A stretch of 64,000 nt of DNA from Flavobacterium gelidicaeli (lineage in GTDB: Bacteria > Bacteroidota > Bacteroidia > Flavobacteriales > Flavobacteriaceae). The stretch lies in NCBI RefSeq assembly GCF_013294005.1, contig NZ_JABSNK010000002.1, forward strand, positions 124,001 to 188,000, in the 5' to 3' direction. Below are positions 9,074 to 16,730 of the stretch, in pieces. The stretch's first letter is position 1, and each line of letters opens with the position of its first letter. The position numbers were made by a program, and so were the translations under genes. Below the pieces are notes generated by a model. The model had not been told where the DNA came from. It made no database searches and saw only the letters and a program-made list of their open reading frames with translations.

Positions 9074-9081
9074 CAAATTTA
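9074..9081 (-). promoter_or_regulatory. Candidate -7 box of the PLP enzyme gene
   Basis: TAAATTTG on the minus strand fits TAnnTTTG. It lies 118 nt before the start at 8956, so the leader would be about 110 nt. No closer match is seen. Confidence 0.4.
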
Positions 9082-9115
9082 CCTTTTAATTTACTCTTAA
9101 TGAACCAGAACCCTA

Positions 9116-9123
9116 TACCTTTG
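9116..9123 (+). promoter_or_regulatory. -7 promoter box of the DUF3298 lipoprotein gene
   Basis: TACCTTTG fits TAnnTTTG and precedes the ATG at 9148 by 24 nt. It shows that the in-frame upstream ATG at 9100 lies before the transcript start. Confidence 0.6.
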
Positions 9124-9147
9124 TATATAATTAACACCTATTACCAA

Positions 9148-9891
9148 ATGAAACGTACCTTATATTTACTGAGTTTATTTTTACTACTGGCAGGTTGTCA
9201 AAAGAAATTGACCTTTGAAAACCAATCCTATACTAAAAAATCAAGATTAATGTGTGAAGATAGCTGTCCCGAGATTAATATTAGCATCCCTATTGCTAAA
9301 GGTGATGCCGTTGTTAGTGATAGCATTAATAAAAAAGTTTTTTCTGTACTAAAAGAGATCATCTATTTTGGCGAAAAACCTTATACTTCAAAGGATTATG
9401 ATAGTTTAGTAAGTGATTTTATAGGTTCATATGAAAAATTAAAAACCGAATTCCCAAAAGATGAATTTGGCTGGGAGGCAAAAATTGAAGGAAGTATAAA
9501 ATACCAAACAGATAGTGTTTTGAATATTGAAATCAACCATTATGCGTATACCGGTGGCGCCCATGGTTATCAAGGATTACGCTCTTTATTATTTGACCCA
9601 AAAACGGGTAAAGCAATTACGAACAACCAATTATTTAAAGACTCAAATGCTTTTAAGGCTTTCGCCGAAAAGAAATTTAGAAGTAAATATAAAATTCCCG
9701 AAAACCATAGTATTAATGCAACTAAGTTTATGTTTGAAGGAGATCAATTTCAGTTACCAATAAACATTTTTTATACTGATAAAGGATTGCTATTATATTA
9801 CAACCGTTATGAAATTGCCGCTTATGCCGATGGGCCAAAAGAATTATTAATTCCTTACGAAGAATTAAAAAATTTCCTAATAATCCACTAA
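9148..9891 (+). CDS. Lipoprotein with DUF4163/DUF3298 (RsiV-like) domains
   Basis: A 247-residue predicted lipoprotein: signal peptide MKRTLYLLSLFLLLAGC with lipobox LAGC (Cys17). The middle carries the DUF4163-like segment and 'YTGGAHGYQGLRS', followed by a DUF3298-like C-terminal half (FDPKTGKAI, LLIPYEELKNFL). These domains occur in the extracytoplasmic part of RsiV-type anti-sigma factors that bind lysozyme, but there is no cytoplasmic anti-sigma segment or sigma factor here, so a signalling role is not supported. An upstream in-frame ATG at 9100 was rejected because the promoter box lies between it and this start. Confidence 0.8.
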   Translation: MKRTLYLLSLFLLLAGCQKKLTFENQSYTKKSRLMCEDSCPEINISIPIAKGDAVVSDSINKKVFSVLKEIIYFGEKPYTSKDYDSLVSDFIGSYEKLKTEFPKDEFGWEAKIEGSIKYQTDSVLNIEINHYAYTGGAHGYQGLRSLLFDPKTGKAITNNQLFKDSNAFKAFAEKKFRSKYKIPENHSINATKFMFEGDQFQLPINIFYTDKGLLLYYNRYEIAAYADGPKELLIPYEELKNFLIIH

Positions 9892-9894
9892 CCT

Positions 9895-10046
9895 AGCCCT
9901 GATAGCAGTGAAAACCCTCATGAAATAAAACCTCCATTTTTTTAGTCTAGAAGAGCGACCAGCGGAAGCTCCTTCTAGGCTTTAAAAAATGGAGGTTTTA
10001 TGAATGTGGTTGTAACGAATAGCAGGATTAGCTCCTAAAAACGGCT
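9895..10046. repeat. Structured intergenic element with a long nested hairpin
   Basis: This 150-bp segment between two convergent genes folds around a perfect 18-bp inverted repeat (9925-9942 with 9984-10001). Inside it are a second 7-bp stem (CTAGAAG 9947-9953 with CTTCTAG 9972-9978) and a 4-bp GAGC/GCTC tip around 'GACCAGCG'. Its flanks carry related motifs, 'AGCCCTGATAGCAG' on the left and 'AATAGCAGGATTAGCT' on the right, and AGCC/GGCT at the outer ends can pair. From memory it resembles a dispersed intergenic repeat common in Flavobacterium genomes whose role I do not know. It can also act as a terminator for both neighbours. Confidence 0.65.
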
Positions 10047-10501
10047 TAAATAAACTTGCGAATAGTCATGATAATCCCAAGGTGAATTCCTTCATGAAAA
10101 TCATTGAAAGCCATAGCATCTTGCACATTTTTTAAGACAAAACCTGTTGATGTTGGGTACTCGACAAAATTGGTAAAACTGTTATGTGCAATATCAATTT
10201 CGGTTTGATCGATTGTACTTAACAACAATCCTAGAACTAAATCGACTTCTTCTTGGGTTGCATTATGCTCTGGTTTACTGCCTTTTTTATACTTCTCTAC
10301 CATTTCATCTGAAACTAACATTGGCAAGCCCGAAAGTTTGTAAACCAATAGTTGCTGGGTTACTACCACGTGGGCGATATTCCAAATCAAATTATTGCTG
10401 TAACCCGCCGGAATTTCGTTGAGTTGTTGTAGCGTATATTTGGCTAAAATTTGCTTGAGGATGTTTCTATTTGTTCTTGTAATAGCAAGTGTTGTATTCA
10501 T
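10046..10501 (-). CDS. DinB-like four-helix metal-binding protein
   Basis: A 151-residue protein of the DinB/YfiT-like superfamily. Helix-rich throughout, with the expected metal-site histidines: H43 in 'NIAHVVVTQQ' and the closing 'FHEGIHLG' motif (about residues 135-142). Members bind a divalent metal; several are thiol transferases, but most in Bacteroidota, including this type, have no known substrate. The gene is divergent from the ArsC-like gene, and its stop overlaps the end of the structured repeat. Confidence 0.75.
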   Translation of the reverse strand: MNTTLAITRTNRNILKQILAKYTLQQLNEIPAGYSNNLIWNIAHVVVTQQLLVYKLSGLPMLVSDEMVEKYKKGSKPEHNATQEEVDLVLGLLLSTIDQTEIDIAHNSFTNFVEYPTSTGFVLKNVQDAMAFNDFHEGIHLGIIMTIRKFI

Positions 10502-10573
10502 TTTATGTTTTTTTTGCTAAAAATAATCATTTTCAGTTTCAAATTATTTTCTTTGCACAAAGATTTAAAAACT

Positions 10574-10933
10574 ATGTCGAATAAAATATATTATATCGCC
10601 TCTTGTGATACCTGCCGAAAAATTATAAAAACATTGCCTAAAGACAATAATCTTGTTTTTAGAGACATCAAACAAACACCTCTTACTGAAGAAGAATTGG
10701 ACGAAATGTACCAATCATCAGGAAGCTACGAAGCCTTATTTAGTAAAAAAGCACAGCTCTATAAATCCATGAATCTAAAGGATCAATCGTTGACTGAGGA
10801 CGATTATAAGAAATACATCTTAGAACATTATACGTTTTTAAACCGTCCTGTTTTTGTTATTGACAGCAACGTATATGTGGGTGGGACGCAACAAAACATG
10901 CTTCAGGTAATGAAAGCATTAAATAATGTCTAA
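10574..10933 (+). CDS. ArsC/Spx-family thioredoxin-fold reductase-like protein
   Basis: A 119-residue protein with the ArsC fold: N-terminal beta strand, then 'SCDTCRK' (Cys11, Cys14), and 'RPVFVIDSNVYVGG' with the conserved Arg-Pro cis-loop. It resembles the YffB/ArsC group, which uses a thiol with glutathione or thioredoxin; arsenate specificity cannot be claimed, since no ars genes are nearby. A longer in-frame ATG at 10451 was rejected because it runs through the divergent promoter region and the start of the dinB-like gene, and the family length fits this ATG. It overlaps the downstream transporter by 8 nt, so the two are translationally coupled. Confidence 0.8.
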   Translation: MSNKIYYIASCDTCRKIIKTLPKDNNLVFRDIKQTPLTEEELDEMYQSSGSYEALFSKKAQLYKSMNLKDQSLTEDDYKKYILEHYTFLNRPVFVIDSNVYVGGTQQNMLQVMKALNNV

Positions 10934-11822
10934 AAGGACAATTGCACTTTTTGGCGCTACGCTTGTTTCAATAATTTACGGACTTACATTTACCATTGCT
11001 AAAGATGTCATGCCTGCTTACGTTGATGCTTATGGCTTTATTTTATTGCGCGTAGGTGGCTCCACATTGCTGTTCTGGATGGCGTGGTTGTTTATGCCAA
11101 AAGAAAAAATAGATTCTAGTGATTTTCCCCGTATTGTTGCGGCAGCATTTTTTGGCGTAGCGTTCAACATGCTTACCTTTTTTAAAGGATTGAGTCTTAC
11201 CTCGCCCATATCAGCAGCTGTGATAATGGTGACAACACCTATGATTGTGTTGATTTTGTCAGCGATAATCATGAAAGAGCGCATGCGTAAAAGAATGGTG
11301 ACTGGAATACTATTAGGACTTCTAGGAACTGGCTCACTCATATTATATGGCAAAGCAATTGGCAGCAGCTCAAATGCCACTTTAGGTAACTTACTGGTGC
11401 TTGTTAACGCTATATCCTATGGTTTTTATTTAATCATTGTAAAAAAATTAATGGATAAATACAATGCTTTTACTTTTGTAAAATGGATCTATTTATTTGG
11501 CTTATTAATGGTTTTACCTTTTGGCTGGAGCCAAATTGAAGCTTTAAATTGGACTGCGCTTCCGCTAGATATTAGTTGGAAAATAGGTTTTGTCGTTGTA
11601 ATATCGACTTTCCTAACCTATTTACTCAACCTACTCACTATGAAAGAATTAAAACCTACCACGGTAGCTGTTTTTATTTATTTACAACCTTTTTTCGCTA
11701 CTGTTTTTGCGATCAGCTTAGGCAAAGACGAATTGTCTTTTACTAAAATAGCCTCGGCGCTATTAATATTTATTGGTGTTTATATGGTTACACAAAAACC
11801 AGCTCTTAAACCCACTTCATAA
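10926..11822 (+). CDS. EamA/DMT-family inner-membrane transporter
   Basis: A 298-residue protein with about ten hydrophobic segments arranged as two EamA repeats (residues about 8-140 and 150-290). Typical signatures are the start 'ALFGATLVSIIYGLTFTIAK' and, in the second half, 'YLLNLLTMKELKPTTVAVFIYLQP'-like packing ahead of helix 9. Members export metabolites or amino acids; the substrate cannot be read from sequence. Its start overlaps the end of the ArsC-like gene by 8 nt. Confidence 0.85.
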   Translation: MSKRTIALFGATLVSIIYGLTFTIAKDVMPAYVDAYGFILLRVGGSTLLFWMAWLFMPKEKIDSSDFPRIVAAAFFGVAFNMLTFFKGLSLTSPISAAVIMVTTPMIVLILSAIIMKERMRKRMVTGILLGLLGTGSLILYGKAIGSSSNATLGNLLVLVNAISYGFYLIIVKKLMDKYNAFTFVKWIYLFGLLMVLPFGWSQIEALNWTALPLDISWKIGFVVVISTFLTYLLNLLTMKELKPTTVAVFIYLQPFFATVFAISLGKDELSFTKIASALLIFIGVYMVTQKPALKPTS

Positions 11823-11849
11823 AATCAATATTTGCTTAAAAACCCTCGT

Positions 11850-11881
11850 TTTGTAGGTTTAGCACCTTTTCATTATCTTTG
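11850..11881 (+). promoter_or_regulatory. Complete Bacteroidota promoter of the yicC operon
   Basis: A -33 TTTG (11850-11853), a 20-nt spacer and a perfect -7 TATCTTTG (11874-11881) precede the ATG at 11900, giving a leader of about 12 nt. It is one of the cleanest matches in the window, and its final TTG is the false start of a longer reading. Confidence 0.75.
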
Positions 11882-11899
11882 ACCTCTTTATACAACTAT

Positions 11900-12760
11900 A
11901 TGATACAATCAATGACCGGTTTTGGTAAAGCGTCTTTACACTTACCCAATAAAAAAATTACTGTTGAAGTAAAATCGCTAAACAGCAAAGGTTTAGACTT
12001 AAACGTAAGAATGCCCTCTTTATACCGCGAAATGGAATTGGGTTTAAGAACGCAATTAGCCTCTAGACTAGAAAGAGGAAAAGTAGATTTTTCTATTTTT
12101 ATCGAAAGCACCGCTGAACAAACTACCACAAAGGTTAATGCACCAATAGTAAAAGCATACATGGGCCAGCTTAAAGAAATTTATGCCGCTGCTGATGAAA
12201 CTGAATTAATGAAAATGGCCATTAGAATGCCAGATGCATTAAAAATTGAGCGCGATGAAATTGACGAAAATGACTGGATCGAAATCCAAACGGTTATTGA
12301 AGAAGCGGTTCAAAATATCTTGACTTTTAGAAAAGACGAAGGAGCCTCACTTGAAAAAGAATTTCAGTTGCGCATAGGTAACATTCGCCAGTACATGACC
12401 GAAGCTCTAGCACTGGATCCTGAACGCGTACAAGCAATAAAAGACCGTTTACAAACTGCAATTGATGAATTAAAAGTAAATGTAGATGCAAACCGTTTTG
12501 AGCAAGAATTGATTTACTACCTAGAAAAATTAGATATTACCGAAGAAAAAGTACGCTTGACCAATCACTTGGACTATTTTCTTGAGACCATCAACGGAAC
12601 GGAAGCTAATGGTAGAAAACTAGGTTTTATTACCCAAGAAATGGGTCGTGAGATAAACACAATGGGATCCAAATCAAACCATGCTCAGATGCAAAAATTA
12701 GTCGTTCAAATGAAAGACGAATTGGAGAAAATTAAGGAACAGGTTTTGAATGTACTTTAA
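11900..12760 (+). CDS. yicC: YicC/YloC family endoribonuclease-like protein
   Basis: A 286-residue protein starting with the diagnostic 'MIQSMTGFGKA' and ending with the conserved DUF1732 block 'KLGFITQEMGREINTMGSKSN'. Members have been described as oligomeric endoribonucleases acting on RNA. An in-frame TTG at 11879 was rejected because it is part of the -7 box. It is first in a likely operon with the secreted orphan at 12762 and gmk; yicC and gmk are also close together in many other bacteria. Confidence 0.9.
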   Translation: MIQSMTGFGKASLHLPNKKITVEVKSLNSKGLDLNVRMPSLYREMELGLRTQLASRLERGKVDFSIFIESTAEQTTTKVNAPIVKAYMGQLKEIYAAADETELMKMAIRMPDALKIERDEIDENDWIEIQTVIEEAVQNILTFRKDEGASLEKEFQLRIGNIRQYMTEALALDPERVQAIKDRLQTAIDELKVNVDANRFEQELIYYLEKLDITEEKVRLTNHLDYFLETINGTEANGRKLGFITQEMGREINTMGSKSNHAQMQKLVVQMKDELEKIKEQVLNVL

Positions 12761-12761
12761 A

Positions 12762-13643
12762 ATGTGGAAAAAAATATTTTTTTTGTTATTAATTACTTTC
12801 AATGCTTTTTCTCAAGAGTATAAAATCAACTTGGAACAATTTAGAACCAAAAGTAAAATTTTTCACGGTTCCATTGATGGCAAATATGATATTACCATTT
12901 ATTTAAAACTTTCCTCTTTTTCTGATGATCATCAAGGAGTGTACTCTGTAAAAGGTTGGTATTATTACAACCAATATAAAAAAAACATACCAATTGTTGG
13001 TATTTATAATTTCTTAGAAGGACTTACTCTTTACTCTTTAAAAAACAAAACTCTAGAAGACCAAATAGTGACTTTTAATGTCCCAGAAAAAAACGTTTGG
13101 ACTAAAATTGATTATATAAAATCGATTACCGATTTTGACGAAAAGCTTGCTATTTATCACGAACCTGAAAGTACTAAATGGTTTAGTAAAACCAAAGAAT
13201 TGAAGCTTAAAGTATTCGATTTTACAGATAATCCGATTGTAAAAGATTTAGCTTTCTTGAAATTAGATAACAAAACAACTATCGATTTAGCTAGTTTTTC
13301 TATAGCTTATGATCATTTAGAAATTGTCAATAGTACTAAAACCAAACTGGAGACAAAAGTGCTTTTAAAATACAAAATTGGTGGCAATCCAAATATCCAA
13401 GGAATGTGTGGAGCAGCAACAGATTCTGGCTATATTATTTTAAGTTTTGATGCTCAGAATAATTTAAATTACAAGGACGAATTAATTTTAAACGATTGTC
13501 GTGGCTCCATATATTCGCAGAAATTAGCGTCTGCCGAAAAAAGTAAATTAAGGTTTAAAACCACTAGTTCTAGTGGAGATAAAAATATTGTAAAACAAAT
13601 CATAGTTGACACCAAGTCAATTTCTTTTATTAAAGAAAAATAA
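12762..13643 (+). CDS. Secreted protein of unknown function
   Basis: A 293-residue exported protein with a signal peptide (MWKKIFFLLLITFNAFSQ). The mature part is rich in beta-strand-like alternation and Lys/Tyr/Phe residues; two cysteines (in 'GMCGAATDSG' and 'LNDCRGS') may form a disulfide. I recognise no family. It starts one nucleotide after the yicC stop and ends one nucleotide before the gmk start, so it is embedded in a yicC-gmk operon, with which it has no obvious functional link. An in-frame ATG at 12750 inside yicC is possible, but MWKK gives the better signal peptide. Confidence 0.75.
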   Translation: MWKKIFFLLLITFNAFSQEYKINLEQFRTKSKIFHGSIDGKYDITIYLKLSSFSDDHQGVYSVKGWYYYNQYKKNIPIVGIYNFLEGLTLYSLKNKTLEDQIVTFNVPEKNVWTKIDYIKSITDFDEKLAIYHEPESTKWFSKTKELKLKVFDFTDNPIVKDLAFLKLDNKTTIDLASFSIAYDHLEIVNSTKTKLETKVLLKYKIGGNPNIQGMCGAATDSGYIILSFDAQNNLNYKDELILNDCRGSIYSQKLASAEKSKLRFKTTSSSGDKNIVKQIIVDTKSISFIKEK

Positions 13644-13644
13644 A

Positions 13645-14217
13645 ATGAAAAAAGGGAAATTAATTGTTTTTTCGGCACCATCAGGATCTGGAAAAACTAC
13701 CATTGTTAGACATTTATTAGAACAAGAACATTTAAATTTAGAGTTTTCGATCTCGGCTGCAACACGCGAAGCTCGTGGCGAAGAGGTAAATGGTACAGAT
13801 TACCATTTTATGTCGCTTGATGATTTTAAAACCCATATTAAAAATGAAGATTTTGTTGAGTGGGAAGAAGTATATCGCGATAACTTTTACGGAACTTTAA
13901 AAACAGAAATTGAACGCATTTGGGCTACAGGCAAAAATGTAATTTTTGATATTGATGTCGCTGGAGGATTAAGAATAAAATCAAAATTCCCTGAAGAAAC
14001 ACTTGCTGTTTTTGTAAAACCACCAAGCATAGATGAACTTAAAATCAGACTTAAAAAACGCTCTACGGAAAGTGAAGACAAAATCAACATGCGTATTGCA
14101 AAAGCTTCTGTAGAACTAGCAACAGCACCACAATTTGATGTAGTTATTAAGAATTACGATTTGGAGGTCGCTTTAGAAGAGGCTGTTGAATTAGTGAAGG
14201 ATTTTGTAAGCAAATAA
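13645..14217 (+). CDS. gmk: Guanylate kinase
   Basis: A 190-residue enzyme phosphorylating GMP to GDP with ATP. The P-loop 'SAPSGSGKTT' is at residues 10-19, and the GMP-binding region 'SISAATREARGEEVNGTDYHFM' follows with its usual Arg and Tyr residues; 'NVIFDIDVAGG' carries the conserved aspartates. The normal family length fits the ATG at 13645. A longer in-frame TTG-type reading from 13606 lies inside the upstream gene and was rejected. The start is 1 nt after the preceding stop, so it is the third gene of the yicC operon. Confidence 0.95.
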   Translation: MKKGKLIVFSAPSGSGKTTIVRHLLEQEHLNLEFSISAATREARGEEVNGTDYHFMSLDDFKTHIKNEDFVEWEEVYRDNFYGTLKTEIERIWATGKNVIFDIDVAGGLRIKSKFPEETLAVFVKPPSIDELKIRLKKRSTESEDKINMRIAKASVELATAPQFDVVIKNYDLEVALEEAVELVKDFVSK

Positions 14218-14221
14218 TAAT

Positions 14222-14297
14222 TAAAAGATTGAAGAATTGAACAATTATAGTTTTACTACAATTTTTCAATTCTTGAATTTTTCAATCTTTAAATTAG
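14222..14297. repeat. Imperfect inverted repeat between gmk and nadD
   Basis: 'AAAGATTGAA' type segments occur on both sides of a central 'TATAGTTTTACTACA', so that the left (around 14222-14246) and right (around 14261-14295) halves can form a long but interrupted hairpin. It may terminate some gmk transcripts. nadD starts directly after it. Confidence 0.5.
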
Positions 14298-14301
14298 AAA
14301 G

Positions 14302-14883
14302 ATGAAAATAGGACTATATTTCGGGACTTTTAACCCCATTCATGTTGGCCATTTAATCATTGCCAATCACATGGCAGAACATTCTGATTTGGATCAAGTT
14401 TGGATGGTAGTTACACCACACAATCCGCATAAAAAGAAAAGTACTTTACTGGACGATTTTCATAGATTGCACATGGTTCATCTAGCTACCGAAAATTATG
14501 CTAAAATCAAACCTTCAGATATTGAGTTTAAGCTTTCACAACCTAATTACACGGTGAATACTTTGGTTCATCTAGAAGAAAAATTTCCTTCACATGACTT
14601 TTCTTTGATTATGGGGGAAGATAATTTGAAATCCTTGCACAAATGGAAAAACTATGAGGTGATTTTGCAAAATCATGACATCTATGTTTATCCAAGAATA
14701 TCATCTGAAGCTGAAAATTTAGAACTTAAAGATCATCCTAGAATTCACATAATCGATGCACCTATCGTTGAAATATCTTCTACTTTCATTCGAAACAATA
14801 TAAAGGAAGGTAAAAATATCCAACCGCTTTTACCTAATAAAGTTTGGGAATACATCGATCACAATAATTTTTACAGGAAATAG
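14302..14883 (+). CDS. nadD: Nicotinate-nucleotide adenylyltransferase
   Basis: A 193-residue nucleotidyltransferase making deamido-NAD from nicotinate mononucleotide and ATP. The signatures are the N-terminal 'GLYFGTFNPIHVGHL' with the HxGH motif and the C-terminal 'ISSTFIRNNI' (ISSTxxR). The product is cytosolic and part of NAD biosynthesis. It lies 84 nt after gmk behind an imperfect hairpin, and its stop (14881-14883) abuts the stop of the convergent LysR gene with no intervening base. Confidence 0.95.
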   Translation: MKIGLYFGTFNPIHVGHLIIANHMAEHSDLDQVWMVVTPHNPHKKKSTLLDDFHRLHMVHLATENYAKIKPSDIEFKLSQPNYTVNTLVHLEEKFPSHDFSLIMGEDNLKSLHKWKNYEVILQNHDIYVYPRISSEAENLELKDHPRIHIIDAPIVEISSTFIRNNIKEGKNIQPLLPNKVWEYIDHNNFYRK

Positions 14884-15780
14884 TTACTGCAAAATATGCT
14901 TTAACTCTGCTTCAATTACTTGGAAAGCAGTATTAAATTGATCGTTTTTTCCTGATAGTAAAAACACATCAGTACAAGGCATCTTGTTGCTATTCCATAC
15001 TAACTGTAATTTTTTGTCTGCTATAAAAGACTTTACATTACAATCCCAACTTACTGCTATACCATTGTTTTTTTCCATTGCCGACAACATCTCAAACTCT
15101 GATGGGATAATATAATTCGGGATTATTGTAGGTCGTTTTTTATCAAAAACATGTAACCAAAACACTTTTACATGCGGAATTCGAGCATCATGACTGTACC
15201 ACTTTTGTTCGTTTAACCAATATTCGACTGCTACGAAATCTTCTTTTTTAATTTTTGCCTTTACTTCAGAAGCATCAATTGCGGCAGAACCTACGATGAC
15301 TTGTTTTATTTGACCTACTTTAGATAGTACCGTATCAAAAGTGTCGTATTGCTGTGTGGTTATGGCAAAATCAACTTTTTTAGTATCCACTAGTTCAAAG
15401 AGGTCTTGATCTTCATGAAAACTAAAGTCAATGTAATCAAACTTTCCAATCAATGAATTACCAAGGCTGTTAAAGAAATGTTTTGATATACCAACAGTGA
15501 TTAACCTATTCGCATTAAACGCTTTGGCTCTAAAGCCATTTTCTACATTTTCTAATCGGTCAAGTGCTTCTATAATCAAGTTATTGAGTAATTTAGCGTA
15601 CTCAGTAGGATCCACTCCTTTTGATTTTCGATTAAATAATTTATAGCCTACGTGCGCCTCCAACATGGCTATTTGTTGACTTACTGCGGGTTGGCTTATA
15701 AACAACTCTTTGGCGGCTAGCGAAAAATTACCATTTTTATACACCGATTTAAACGTTCTGTACCATTCTAGATTAACCAT
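14884..15780 (-). CDS. LysR-family transcriptional regulator
   Basis: A 298-residue LTTR with an N-terminal winged HTH ('NFSLAAKELFISQPAVSQQIAMLE', residues about 16-40, given here only to locate the recognition helix SQPAVSQQI) and a periplasmic-binding-protein-like effector domain. It is divergent from an exported DJ-1/PfpI-like gene followed by a YqhD-like alcohol dehydrogenase, the usual arrangement for a LysR regulator of its neighbours, and its own -7 box overlaps a palindrome between the two genes. The start at 15780 was chosen because upstream in-frame codons lie before its own promoter box. The effector is unknown. Confidence 0.88.
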   Translation of the reverse strand: MVNLEWYRTFKSVYKNGNFSLAAKELFISQPAVSQQIAMLEAHVGYKLFNRKSKGVDPTEYAKLLNNLIIEALDRLENVENGFRAKAFNANRLITVGISKHFFNSLGNSLIGKFDYIDFSFHEDQDLFELVDTKKVDFAITTQQYDTFDTVLSKVGQIKQVIVGSAAIDASEVKAKIKKEDFVAVEYWLNEQKWYSHDARIPHVKVFWLHVFDKKRPTIIPNYIIPSEFEMLSAMEKNNGIAVSWDCNVKSFIADKKLQLVWNSNKMPCTDVFLLSGKNDQFNTAFQVIEAELKHILQ

Positions 15781-15794
15781 GATATAAATATATT

Positions 15795-15829
15795 TATCAC
15801 AAACATAATTTAAATTATTTTTACTGATA
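15795..15829. promoter_or_regulatory. Candidate LysR operator: nested palindrome between divergent genes
   Basis: A perfect 14-bp palindrome, ATAATTTAAATTAT (15805-15818), is flanked almost concentrically by TATCA (15795-15799) and TGATA (15825-15829). It overlaps the -7 box of the LysR gene and lies just upstream of the -7 box of the DJ-1-like gene, the expected arrangement for autorepression plus activation. Confidence 0.5.
15800..15807 (-). promoter_or_regulatory. -7 promoter box of the LysR gene
   Basis: TATGTTTG on the minus strand fits TAnnTTTG and predicts a leader of about 13 nt before the ATG at 15780. Confidence 0.55.
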
Positions 15830-15841
15830 GCATAATAGTCG

Positions 15842-15849
15842 TAAATTTG
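15842..15849 (+). promoter_or_regulatory. -7 promoter box of the DJ-1-like gene
   Basis: TAAATTTG fits TAnnTTTG, 19 nt before the ATG at 15868. Its final TTG is in frame with the gene and makes a false longer start. Confidence 0.6.
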
Positions 15850-15867
15850 TACAAACAAAATAACAAA

Positions 15868-16638
15868 ATGAAAAAAGTCGCATTATTTGCATTAATAGTA
15901 TTAACAGTAGGTTGTTTTACAGCAACTGCACAAAAAACAAAAAAAACTAAGATGAAAAAAGTATTATTCGTTCTAACTAGCCATTCAGATTTAGGGAACA
16001 CAGGAGAAAAAACAGGATTTTGGGTTGAAGAATTTGCAGCACCCTATTATGAGTTAGCAGATAAAGGTGTTGTAATTGATATTGCAACTCCACTAGGAGG
16101 ACAACCTCCAATTGATCCAAAAAGTGCTGATGCATCATTTGCAACAGAAGACACAAAACGTTTTGATAAAGACACAGCATTACAAGCTAAATTGAGTAAA
16201 ACTCACAAATTAACGGATGTAAAAGAATCTGATTATGATGCCGTATTTTATCCAGGAGGTCACGGACCATTATGGGATTTAGCATCAAGTGAAGATTCTA
16301 GTAAATTAATTACTTCGTTTTATACTAATAATAAACCAGTAGCTTTTGTATGTCACTCACCAGCAGTGTTGAAAAATGTAAAAGTAAACGGAGAATTTTT
16401 AGTGAAAGGTAAAAAAGTAACTGGATTTTCAAATACGGAAGAAGCTGCAGTTGGATTAACTGATGTTGTTCCGTTTTTATTAGAAGATGCTTTACAAGCT
16501 AATGGTGCAACTTATTCTAAAGGAGCAGACTGGAATCCATACGCAGTAGAAGATGGTTTATTGATTACTGGACAAAATCCAGCTTCATCTAAATTAGTAG
16601 CAGAAAAATTGTTAGCGCAATTGAATGCTAAAAAATAA
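15868..16638 (+). CDS. Exported DJ-1/PfpI-family (Hsp31-like) protein
   Basis: A 256-residue protein with a signal peptide (MKKVALFALIVLTVGCFTATAQ) followed by a class-I-glutamine-amidotransferase-like domain. The nucleophile-elbow cysteine is C162 in 'AFVCHSPAVL', with 'YPGGHGPLWDL' (oxyanion region) at about 128-138 and an early acidic pair in 'GFWVEEFAAPY'. Hsp31-type members act as glyoxalase III or as holdases; activity here is inferred only. The signal peptide suggests the periplasm, or less likely a lipoprotein (VGC is a poor lipobox). It is followed by a YqhD-like dehydrogenase, and the pair fits detoxification of reactive aldehydes. Confidence 0.82.
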   Translation: MKKVALFALIVLTVGCFTATAQKTKKTKMKKVLFVLTSHSDLGNTGEKTGFWVEEFAAPYYELADKGVVIDIATPLGGQPPIDPKSADASFATEDTKRFDKDTALQAKLSKTHKLTDVKESDYDAVFYPGGHGPLWDLASSEDSSKLITSFYTNNKPVAFVCHSPAVLKNVKVNGEFLVKGKKVTGFSNTEEAAVGLTDVVPFLLEDALQANGATYSKGADWNPYAVEDGLLITGQNPASSKLVAEKLLAQLNAKK

Positions 16639-16645
16639 TTAACAC

Positions 16646-16711
16646 TTTTTAAAGGCTCTTAATTACAACGATTCTATAATAGAAATCGAAGGTAATGAGA
16701 GCCTTTTAAAA
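16646..16711 (+). terminator. Intercistronic hairpin between the DJ-1-like and ADH genes
   Basis: AAAGGCTCT (16651-16659) pairs with AGAGCCTTT (16698-16706), and an inner CGATT/AATCG stem sits between. There is only a short T-rich end. It can act as a partial terminator or a processing and stability element, letting the first gene be expressed more than the second. Confidence 0.55.
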
Positions 16712-16730
16712 TTATAAAAAATAGAACATT

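Noticed and set aside
9148..9891. RsiV-type anti-sigma factor
   Set aside because: It is a lipoprotein without a cytoplasmic sigma-binding segment, and no ECF sigma factor gene is adjacent.
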